A stretch of DNA of 5,374 nt. It comes from Trueperaceae bacterium (GTDB lineage: Bacteria; Deinococcota; Deinococci; Deinococcales; Trueperaceae). The notes under the pieces are model-generated. The model worked only from the letters and a program-made list of their open reading frames with translations, was not told the origin of the DNA and did no database searches. The stretch lies in NCBI GenBank assembly GCA_007130355.1, contig SLSQ01000334.1:1-5374 (forward strand), written 5' to 3'. Each line of letters begins with the position of its first letter. Position 1 is the stretch's first letter. Both the position numbers and the translations under genes were made by a program. Positions 1-5,092 of the stretch are shown here, piece by piece.

Positions 1-300
1 CGCGGCCCGCACGGCCCGTTCGGTTCCCGCGACGTTCGCGTCGTGCAGTTCCTCCTCGTTCCGCGCGCGGGTCGCGCCGGCGGCGTGCACCACCGTCCCG
101 ACTCTGGCGCAGGCGCGCTCGAGCGCGGTGGCGTCGGCCAGGTCGGCGCGGCGGGTCTCGACCCCGAGCGCGCGCAGGTGTCGGTCGTCGCTGCCGGCGC
201 GGACCGTGGCGATCACCGGAACGCCGTCGCCGACCAGGCGCGCCGCGACCCGCCCGCCGACGAAGCCGCTGGCGCCGGTCACCAGGACCGGCCGCGTCAC
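1..300 (-). CDS. Extended SDR NAD(P)-dependent epimerase/reductase, N-terminal part; candidate ceramide reductase (CerR-like)
   Basis: Exactly 100 codons are visible, reading leftward from a GTG at 300-298; the gene runs off the window edge. The N-terminus is a clear Rossmann fold: a beta strand, then the dinucleotide-binding loop TGASGFVG (residues 8-15). Next come VRAGS (33-37), whose Arg34 after the second strand often goes with NADP(H) preference, an adenine-contacting RADL (51-54), VVHAAG (70-75) and NVAGT (89-93). These are hallmarks of extended (epimerase-type) SDRs. The catalytic YxxxK lies beyond the edge, so activity cannot be judged. The GTG overlaps the TGA of the upstream gene as GTGA, implying translational coupling; only a weak AGAAG precedes it. 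Caulobacter CerR, which reduces the 3-keto group of N-acyl-3-ketosphinganine, belongs to this family, and the spt and bCerS-like neighbours favour that role. The fold call is secure. The substrate is inferred from context; a sugar-nucleotide epimerase or another sterol/dihydroflavonol-type reductase remains possible. Confidence 0.85.
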   Translation of the reverse strand, partial: MTRPVLVTGASGFVGGRVAARLVGDGVPVIATVRAGSDDRHLRALGVETRRADLADATALERACARVGTVVHAAGATRARNEEELHDANVAGTERAVRAA

Positions 301-1409
301 AGCGGCTTCTGGTACATCCGGTAGGTCTTGTACGTCCGGGCGCCGAGCGCGCGCAGCCCCTTGTTGATCGGTTCGTTGTCCTCGAGGATCCACGACAGTT
401 CGGCCTTGCGGTAGCCGGCCACCTCGCCGCGGGTCCACACCTCGTGGATCAGCACCAGCTCCAGGCCGCGGTTGCGCCAGCGGGGGAGGACCCCCAGGAT
501 CGCGAGGCGGAGCTGATCGACGATCGCGCGCCTGCGCAGGAGCGGCACGATGCCGAACGGAATCAGGCGGCCGTGGAACTTGGCGAGCACCTGGTTGAGG
601 TCGGGCAGACCCAGGCACACGCCGACCACTTCGCCGTCCAGTTCCAGGAACAAGGCGATGCGAGGGTCGAGGATCATCTTGAGGCTCTCCGCCAGGTGCG
701 CGAACTCGGCGTCGGTGTACGGCACCTGACCCCAGTTCTTCTCCCACGCCTCGGTGTAGATCCGCTGTACGGTGGCGAGCTCCTCGTCGAACCGGTCCAT
801 GCGGAGCTCGCGCACCACCGCTCCGCTCCGCGTCCGCGCCCGTTCCGCGAGGCGCACGAACCGTTCGGGGATCCCCTCCTCGCTCCGGGCCAGCCAGGCG
901 TACATGTCCTTGACCTTGGCGAAGCCGTGGTCCTCGACCCAGGCCGGGTAGTCGGGCGGGTTCCACGGCATCATCACGAACGGCGGCCGGTCGAACGCGT
1001 CGATCTGCAGGCCGGAACTGTCGTTCATCGACGGGTTCGCCGGACCGCGGAGCAGCGAACGCCCGAGGTCGCGCGCGCGTCGTTCGACCGTGTCCAGGAG
1101 CGCCTTCGCGACCTCGCCGTCGGCGGCGTCGAAGAACCCGAAGAAGGCCAGGTCGTCGTCGTGGTGCCGGTTGTGGAGATCATCGTCGATCAGCGCGACG
1201 CGTCCGACCGGCCGCCCGTTCCGTTCCGCCAGGAACGCCTCGATCCGGGCGTGCTCGAAGAACGGGTTCCGGTTCGGGTCGAGCGTCTCGAGCTCCTGCA
1301 TCCTCAGCGGCGCGACGAAGCCGGGCGTTCCCCGATGCAGCCGGACCGGAAGGTCGACGAACGTGGCGCGGTCGCGGCGCGACCGGACCGGACGGACCGA
1401 GACGGACAC
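297..1409 (-). CDS. GNAT-fold N-acyltransferase family protein; candidate bacterial ceramide synthase (bCerS-like)
   Basis: A complete 370-residue protein from a GTG at 1409, with GAGG 8 nt upstream inside the end of spt; the spt stop is only 4 nt away. It belongs to a widespread family of about 370-400 residues often annotated as N-acetyltransferase or, misleadingly, dATP pyrophosphohydrolase. Family blocks visible are NPFFEHA (48-54), AFFGFFD (88-94), a central GPANPSMND (122-130), MMPWNPPDYP (146-155) and AWEKNWGQVPY (221-231). The C-terminal GNAT-like half ends in ELSWILEDNEPINKGL (337-352) and a basic KTYRMYQKPL tail. No signal peptide or obvious transmembrane helix is present, though the stretch around 278-310 is hydrophobic and basic and might touch the membrane. 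In Caulobacter a protein I recall as belonging to this family N-acylates 3-ketodihydrosphingosine. Its position between spt and an SDR reductase supports that role here. The family has many paralogues of unknown substrate, so the ceramide synthase assignment rests on neighbours as much as sequence. Confidence 0.85.
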   Translation of the reverse strand: MSVSVRPVRSRRDRATFVDLPVRLHRGTPGFVAPLRMQELETLDPNRNPFFEHARIEAFLAERNGRPVGRVALIDDDLHNRHHDDDLAFFGFFDAADGEVAKALLDTVERRARDLGRSLLRGPANPSMNDSSGLQIDAFDRPPFVMMPWNPPDYPAWVEDHGFAKVKDMYAWLARSEEGIPERFVRLAERARTRSGAVVRELRMDRFDEELATVQRIYTEAWEKNWGQVPYTDAEFAHLAESLKMILDPRIALFLELDGEVVGVCLGLPDLNQVLAKFHGRLIPFGIVPLLRRRAIVDQLRLAILGVLPRWRNRGLELVLIHEVWTRGEVAGYRKAELSWILEDNEPINKGLRALGARTYKTYRMYQKPL

Positions 1410-1413
1410 CGAA

Positions 1414-2688
1414 TCAGCCTCGAATCATGCCAAGCGCGCGTCCGACGCGCTCGAAGGCGGCCAGGAGGGCCTCGAGCTGCTCGTCGGTATGGTTCGCGTT
1501 CACGCTGGTCCGAATGATCGCCTGGCCGGGCGGCACGCCGGGCGGGAGCGCGGGGGTGGTGAACACGCCGGCGTCCCACAGTCCGCGCCAGAACCGCATC
1601 GCCGCATCGTCCTCGCCGATCAGGATCGGCAGGATCGGCGTCTCGCTCCCGAGCGTGTCGAATCCGAGCGCGTGGAGTCCGTCCCGCAAGCGGCGTACGT
1701 TGCGCCACAGGTGCGTGCGGTGCTCCGGTTCGGTCTCCATGATGTGGAGCGCTTCGAGCGCCGCGGCCATCTGCATCGCGGGCAGGGCGGCGGTGAACAT
1801 GAACGGGCGGGCCCGGTGCTTCACGTAGTTCACGACCTTGCGGTCTCCGGCGATGAACCCGCCGACCGAACCGAACGACTTGCTGAAGGTGCCGAGGATC
1901 AGGTCGACCTCGTCCTCGAGGCCGAAGTGCTCGGCGGTGCCACGTCCGGTGGCGCCCAGCACGCCGCTCCCGTGCGCGTCGTCGACGATGAGTCGGGCCC
2001 CGTGCCTGCGCGCCACCTCGACCAGCTCGGGGAGCGGCGCGATGTGCCCGCTCATCGAGAACACCCCGTCGGTCACGACGATCCGCCCCCCCGGTCGATC
2101 GGCGTCCCGAGCCAGGAGCCGGTCGAGGTGCTCCGCGTCGCCGTGCTCGTACTTGCGCAGCGTCCCGAAGCTGAGGCGCGCGCCGTCGTACAGGCAGGCG
2201 TGGTTCTCGCGGTCGAAGTACAGCACGTCCTTGCGCCCGACCAGCGCGGAGAGCGTGGCGAGCGCACCGAGGAACCCGGCGCTGAACGTCAACGCCGACT
2301 CCTTGCGGAAGAACGCAGCCAGGCGATCCTCGAGCGTGCGGTGCAGGGAGAGCGTCCCGGTCAGGAACCGGCTCCCGGTGCAACTGGTCCCGAAATCGTC
2401 GAGCGAGGCGCGCGCCGCCTCCTTCAACCTCGGGTCCTGGGTCAGGCCGAGGTAGTCGTTGCTGCCGGAGATGACCATCTCGCGCCCGTCGACGGTGACC
2501 GTTCCACCGTCCTGCGACGCGATCTCCTTGAAGTACGGGAACATGCCGGCCGCCATCAGATCGTCGGCGCGGGTGAACGCGAACGCCTTTCCGAACGCGT
2601 CGTCCGGTCCGCGGGTCGCGACCGAACGGTCGTCGGTCGGTGCGGCGCGGGTCGTCGTGTGGGCTCGGGGATCGCTCATGTCGGACAA
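1414..2688 (-). CDS. spt: Serine palmitoyltransferase-like alpha-oxoamine synthase (PLP-dependent)
   Basis: A 424-residue PLP enzyme of the alpha-oxoamine synthase family (BioF/KBL/ALAS/SPT). Such enzymes decarboxylatively condense an amino acid with an acyl thioester; for SPT these are L-serine and a long-chain acyl-CoA or acyl-ACP, giving 3-ketodihydrosphingosine. Visible elements are SNDYLGL (76-82), GTSCTGSRFLTGT (100-112), DRENHACLYDG (159-169) with the ring-stacking His163, TDGVFSMSGH (206-215), VDDAHGSGVLG (235-245) with Asp236 and His239 contacting PLP, and GTFSKSFGSVGGF (266-278) with Schiff-base Lys270. DRENHA and GTFSKSF are typical of bacterial SPTs, whereas BioF, KBL and ALAS usually have TLGKA or TLAKA. 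The start is a TTG: TGGAGGAA lies 6 nt upstream of it but 15 nt from the in-frame ATG at 2679. The start lies inside the end of dus (13-nt overlap). It is the first committed gene of the lipid cassette. Substrate is inferred; cysteate (capnine-type) or another amino acid cannot be excluded. Confidence 0.9.
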   Translation of the reverse strand: MSDMSDPRAHTTTRAAPTDDRSVATRGPDDAFGKAFAFTRADDLMAAGMFPYFKEIASQDGGTVTVDGREMVISGSNDYLGLTQDPRLKEAARASLDDFGTSCTGSRFLTGTLSLHRTLEDRLAAFFRKESALTFSAGFLGALATLSALVGRKDVLYFDRENHACLYDGARLSFGTLRKYEHGDAEHLDRLLARDADRPGGRIVVTDGVFSMSGHIAPLPELVEVARRHGARLIVDDAHGSGVLGATGRGTAEHFGLEDEVDLILGTFSKSFGSVGGFIAGDRKVVNYVKHRARPFMFTAALPAMQMAAALEALHIMETEPEHRTHLWRNVRRLRDGLHALGFDTLGSETPILPILIGEDDAAMRFWRGLWDAGVFTTPALPPGVPPGQAIIRTSVNANHTDEQLEALLAAFERVGRALGMIRG

Positions 2689-3704
2689 CGGGTTCCTCCA
2701 TCGCCGGGGTCATGCGGCGAACGCGGCATCGTAGCACGGGTCCGAACCGGGGCCGGACGGGGCGGTTCGGGCGCCGCCGGTGCGGTGCGGCCGAGGATCG
2801 CGGCGATCTGCGCGACCGTGTCGACCCGTACCAGCGCCGACCGCAGCGCGGCACCTTCGGGGTACGGAGCGACGTACCGGGCGAGGTGCCCGCGCAGCGA
2901 CCGCACACCGCGCGCTTCGCCGTACCAGGCGGCCTGCAGGCGCGCGTGCCGCAGCAGCGTCGCCGCCGCCCGCGGCCATGGCGGCGCCGCGCCGCCGCGC
3001 ACCTCGTCGAAGATCCACGGCCGCCCGAGCGCGCCGCGCGCGATCATCACGTGGACACCGAGCCTGCGACGCGCCCGATAATCAGCGGGGTCGGCGACGT
3101 CGCCGGAGCCGAGGACCGGAATCGGGAGGCGCGCGGCCAGCGCGGCGATCGGTCCCCAGTCGGCGCGACCGGCGTACTTCTGGGCTCCGGTCCGACCGTG
3201 CACCGCCAGCGCCCCGGCGCCGGCCTCGACCACCGCGTCGGCCACCTCGTCGACGAGCACCTCGTCCGGACCGAGTCGGGTCTTGACCGACACGGGAAGG
3301 CCGGACGCGCCCCGGATCGCCCGCACGATGGCGGCCGCCCGGTCGGGACGGCGCATCAGCTGGACGCCGCACCCCTTGTGGATCACCTTCCGTACCGGGC
3401 AGCCCATGTTGAGGTCGAAGGCGGCCGGTCGGTAGGCGTCGCGCAGGCGGACGGCGGCGGTCGCCGCCTCGTCCGGATCGGCGGCGAACAGCTGGATCAC
3501 CAGGTCCGGCTCGCCCGGGTAGGGGGCGCCGATGAGCTCGGTGCGGCGGTCGCCCCGAGCCATCGCCTTGGCGCTGACCATCTCCGTCACCGCCCAGGCG
3601 CTGCCGTGCTCGCGGCAGAGGCGTCGGAACGGCGCGTCGGTGTACCCCGCCATGGGGGCGAGCACGGCGCCGCCACGCGCCGTCCGGTCGGCGAAGAACT
3701 CCAT
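2676..3704 (-). CDS. dus: tRNA-dihydrouridine synthase (DusB-like)
   Basis: An FMN-dependent enzyme that reduces specific uridines in tRNA to dihydrouridine with NAD(P)H. From the ATG at 3704 it has 342 residues, near the usual length. The TIM-barrel signature blocks are all present: LAPMAGYTDAPFR (15-27), QLF with Gln71, DLNMGCP (97-103) with catalytic Cys102, SVKTRLG (139-145), VHGRT (168-172), GSGDV (199-203; GNGDI in most homologues) and MIARGALGRPW (220-230). It most resembles the DusB group. The C-terminal tail of about 35 residues is Pro/Arg/Ala-rich and not conserved; its last codons overlap the spt start. The ATG at 3704 is preferred because family homology begins just after it and AGGA lies 9 nt upstream; an in-frame GTG at 3734 would add ten unconserved residues. 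It appears to be the lead gene of the transcript carrying spt, the bCerS-like gene and the reductase. This probably gives those genes expression, not a shared function. Confidence 0.95.
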   Translation of the reverse strand: MEFFADRTARGGAVLAPMAGYTDAPFRRLCREHGSAWAVTEMVSAKAMARGDRRTELIGAPYPGEPDLVIQLFAADPDEAATAAVRLRDAYRPAAFDLNMGCPVRKVIHKGCGVQLMRRPDRAAAIVRAIRGASGLPVSVKTRLGPDEVLVDEVADAVVEAGAGALAVHGRTGAQKYAGRADWGPIAALAARLPIPVLGSGDVADPADYRARRRLGVHVMIARGALGRPWIFDEVRGGAAPPWPRAAATLLRHARLQAAWYGEARGVRSLRGHLARYVAPYPEGAALRSALVRVDTVAQIAAILGRTAPAAPEPPRPAPVRTRATMPRSPHDPGDGGTRCPT

Positions 3705-3825
3705 GGGACCCCATCCTACCGGGACGGACGCCACGGGCGGTGCGGGCGGTCGGTGCTAGCATGAGCCAAGTGATTCGAACCGTGATCCAGAACGTCCGAG
3801 CGGGCGCCGGACGCGAGGGGCCGGC
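3705..3825. promoter_or_regulatory. Divergent intergenic region with candidate -10 elements for both directions
   Basis: This roughly 120-bp stretch separates the minus-strand dus gene from the plus-strand acetyltransferase. The octamer TGCTAGCA at 3754-3761 (3754 T, 3761 A) is a perfect palindrome. On the plus strand it forms an extended -10-like TGCTAGCAT (TAGCAT at 3757-3762), predicting a start near 3769. On the minus strand TAGGAT at 3718-3713 lies 8 nt before the dus ATG; it could be a -10 for a nearly leaderless dus mRNA, or its AGGA could be the ribosome binding site. No convincing TTGACA-type -35 stands at the expected distance for either. The stretch also holds a possible 22-codon frame ending at the acetyltransferase start. 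Promoter positions are inferred from motif shape only. Confidence 0.35.
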
Positions 3826-3829
3826 GTGA
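3761..3829 (+). CDS. Possible 22-codon leader ORF, speculative
   Basis: An ATG at 3761 opens a frame of 22 sense codons that ends in a TGA at 3827-3829. That TGA overlaps the GTG start of the acetyltransferase gene as GTGA, the same coupling geometry as at the bCerS-like/reductase junction. The peptide begins MSQVIRTVIQNVRAG; it is basic with no recognisable motif. No ribosome binding site precedes the ATG. If TAGCAT at 3757-3762 is the -10 box, transcription would begin near 3769, beside an in-frame GTG at 3770, which would allow leaderless translation of a 19-residue version. It may equally be a chance frame, since stop codons are rare at this base composition. I do not recognise a function. 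Confidence 0.15.
   Translation: MSQVIRTVIQNVRAGAGREGPA
3815..3820 (+). promoter_or_regulatory. Ribosome binding site of the GNAT gene
   Basis: GAGGGG ends 5 nt before the GTG at 3826 (GAGG core ends 7 nt before it). This good Shine-Dalgarno match fixes the GTG as the start of the acetyltransferase gene over the later in-frame codons, even though there is a possible upstream leader frame. Confidence 0.6.
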
Positions 3830-4386
3830 GCCGGTCGGTCGCCTTCCGCCCCGCCGGCGAGGCGGACGCGCCGCGCGTGCGGGCGCTCTACCTCGCCACG
3901 CCCGGCTACTTCGAGGTCCTTTCGATCCCGGTGCCGTCCGAGACGGAGGTCCGCACCGAACTCCGGACCGCGGCCGCCGACGACCGGCGCCGGACCGAGC
4001 TGATCGTCGCGAACGACGACCCGGGCCTGCCCGAGGAGCCGTACGACGCCGAGCTCGACGGCTGGCCGATCGGCTACCTCGACGTGACGCTCGACTACCT
4101 CGAACCGGGCGACGCGACGGTGAACCTGGTGTTGATCCGCGGCGACCTGCAGGGTCGCGGGTACGGCGGCGCCGTGATGCGCGCCTTCGAGGCCCGCATG
4201 CGCGGCCGGGTGCGCCGCATCCTCGCCAGCATCTACGGCCGCAACCCCCACGCCCGTCGCTTCTGGCGTTCGCTCGGCTACGCCTTCGCGATCGACGCCG
4301 CGCCGGTGCTCGAGTGGTACGCGAAGGAGCTCGCCCCCGCCTCCGTGCGGGCCACGGCGGCCGGGACGGCGGCGGGGGAGGCCTGA
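3826..4386 (+). CDS. GNAT family N-acetyltransferase
   Basis: A 186-residue single-domain GNAT enzyme, expected to move an acetyl group from acetyl-CoA to an amine; the substrate is unknown. The N-terminal FRPAGEADAPRVRALY is the usual first strand and helix. DGWPIGYLDV (78-87) fits beta-strands 2-3 and TVNLVLI (98-104) strand 4. Motif A follows with the acetyl-CoA pyrophosphate loop QGRGYG (109-114), and motif B with N140, FW (146-147) and LGYAF (150-154). The block ATPGYFEVL (24-32) followed by an acidic/basic segment recalls a GNAT subgroup I associate with Deinococcus, though I cannot verify this. The last 15 or so residues are an Ala-rich, probably disordered tail. The start is GTG with a strong GAGGGG. 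It is divergent from dus and separated from efp by 148 bp with its own likely promoter, so it is probably monocistronic and functionally independent of both. Confidence 0.9.
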   Translation: MSRSVAFRPAGEADAPRVRALYLATPGYFEVLSIPVPSETEVRTELRTAAADDRRRTELIVANDDPGLPEEPYDAELDGWPIGYLDVTLDYLEPGDATVNLVLIRGDLQGRGYGGAVMRAFEARMRGRVRRILASIYGRNPHARRFWRSLGYAFAIDAAPVLEWYAKELAPASVRATAAGTAAGEA

Positions 4387-4402
4387 GCGGCCACGCGGCC
4401 GC
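4387..4402 (+). terminator. GC-only hairpin immediately after the GNAT stop, possible terminator
   Basis: GCGGCC and GGCCGC form a perfect 6-bp stem around the 4-nt loop ACGC, starting at the base after the TGA. No T-run follows, so classical intrinsic termination is not supported. Short GC palindromes are common at this base composition. Confidence 0.2.
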
Positions 4403-4420
4403 GCCGTCGGGTCGGTTCCG

Positions 4421-4445
4421 GGCCGCCGAGCCGCGTCCGGCGGCC
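4421..4445. repeat. 8-bp perfect inverted repeat upstream of the efp promoter
   Basis: GGCCGCCG (4421-4428) and CGGCGGCC (4438-4445) are perfect complements around a 9-nt loop. It ends 14 bp before the candidate -10 of efp, overlapping where a -35 element would lie. It could be an operator-like dyad, a T-less terminator for the acetyltransferase transcript, or chance in GC-rich DNA. Confidence 0.35.
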
Positions 4446-4456
4446 GCGCTCGAGGG

Positions 4457-4465
4457 TGGTACAGT
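4457..4465 (+). promoter_or_regulatory. Candidate extended -10 promoter of efp-accB
   Basis: TGGTACAGT reads as an extended -10: TGG followed by TACAGT at 4460-4465, four of six matches to TATAAT and a TANNNT fit. Initiation would fall near 4472, giving a 5' leader of about 63 nt before the efp ATG. No clear -35 hexamer is present, which is tolerable for extended -10 promoters. Its position in the only sizeable gap before efp supports it. Confidence 0.4.
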
Positions 4466-4515
4466 GCGGCCCGAGTCCAAGGCGCGACCCGCGGCGTGCC
4501 CGTGCGGCAGCGCCC

Positions 4516-4526
4516 GAGGAAGGAAG
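4516..4526 (+). promoter_or_regulatory. Ribosome binding site of efp
   Basis: The purine run GAGGAAGGAAG sits 8 nt upstream of the ATG at 4535. It selects this ATG over the in-frame GTG at 4496, which would place an unconserved, Arg-rich 13-residue extension before the family start MISVTDLR. Confidence 0.6.
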
Positions 4527-4534
4527 CCCGAACC

Positions 4535-5092
4535 ATGATCAGCGTGACCGACTTGCGCAACGGAACGAAGGTCGACATGGATGGCGGCCTGTGGGAGTGT
4601 CTCGACTTCCAGCACCAGAAGATCGGCCGCGGCGGCGCGAAGGTCGTCGCGAAGTTCCGGAACCTCGAGTCCGGGTCGATCGTCGAGCGCACCTTCAACG
4701 GCGGCGAGAAGCTCCAGGACATCTTCATCGACTACAAGACGATGCAGTTCCTGTTCGACGACGGCGACCTGTACACCTTCATGGACCTGGAGACGTTCGA
4801 GCAGCCCACGCTCTCGCGCGAGCAGATCGGCGACGCGGCGAAGTGGCTCAAGCCGAACACCGAGGTGACGGTCGACTACTTCCGCGACAAACCGCTCAAG
4901 GTGACCCTGCCGAACGTGATCGAACTCGAAATCACCGAGACCGACCCGGGCGTCAAGGGCGACACCGTCTCCGGCGGTTCGAAACCGGCCAGGCTCGAGA
5001 CGGGCGCCAGCGTCGCCGTGCCGCTCTTCGTCGAGCAGGGCACGGTGGTCCGGGTCGACACCCGCACCGGCGAGTACCTGGGGCGGGCCTGA
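4535..5092 (+). CDS. efp: Translation elongation factor P
   Basis: EF-P binds the ribosome between the P and E sites and relieves stalling at consecutive prolines. The 185 residues match the family length. Domain I (about 1-63, KOW-like) starts MISVTDLRNGTKVDMDGGLW, and its tip loop is QKIGRGGAKV (28-37), which places Arg32 where E. coli has the beta-lysylated Lys34. Domain II (about 64-128, OB fold) includes the YTFMDLETFEQ block. Domain III (about 129-185) carries TDPGVKGDTVSGGSKPA and ends VRVDTRTGEYLGRA, the EF-P C-terminal signature. Arg-tipped EF-P is known in Thermus (very similar loop) and, with rhamnosylation by EarP, in Pseudomonas-type proteins whose loop differs. Nothing in the window encodes a modifying enzyme. 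The stop overlaps the accB start as TGATG, so the two genes are translationally coupled, a pairing I recall from Deinococcus and Thermus. Confidence 0.98.
   Translation: MISVTDLRNGTKVDMDGGLWECLDFQHQKIGRGGAKVVAKFRNLESGSIVERTFNGGEKLQDIFIDYKTMQFLFDDGDLYTFMDLETFEQPTLSREQIGDAAKWLKPNTEVTVDYFRDKPLKVTLPNVIELEITETDPGVKGDTVSGGSKPARLETGASVAVPLFVEQGTVVRVDTRTGEYLGRA

Noticed and set aside
43..367. Two short plus-strand open frames near the left edge
   Set aside because: They are antisense to the SDR gene, whose Rossmann motifs are unambiguous in the opposite strand.
1304..2908. A minus-strand open frame of about 530 codons overlapping spt
   Set aside because: It is a shifted frame of spt, dominated by Arg/Ala/Gly, while the spt frame carries all PLP-enzyme motifs.
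1090..3081. A very long open frame (about 660 codons) on the plus strand
   Set aside because: It lies opposite spt, the bCerS-like gene and part of dus, is Arg/Glu/Ala-rich with no recognisable domain, and reflects the scarcity of stops in GC-rich DNA; the minus-strand genes have clear family motifs.
3705..3734. GTG at 3734 as the dus start
   Set aside because: It adds ten residues with no family counterpart; the ATG at 3704 has AGGA 9 nt upstream and fits homologue length.
3766..3790. tRNA T-loop-like GGTTCGAATC on the minus strand, suggesting a tRNA gene or a phage attachment site
   Set aside because: The flanking bases do not pair as a 5-bp T-stem, and there is no acceptor stem or anticodon arm within range; there is no integrase or repeat nearby.
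4496..4534. GTG at 4496 as the efp start
   Set aside because: It would add 13 unconserved residues; the ATG at 4535 has a strong purine-rich binding site and begins exactly at the family N-terminus.
3082..4728. A long minus-strand open frame (about 550 codons) overlapping dus, the acetyltransferase and efp
   Set aside because: It is antisense to efp and the acetyltransferase and out of frame with dus; its composition is low-complexity Arg/Gly/Ala. No family similarity is visible.
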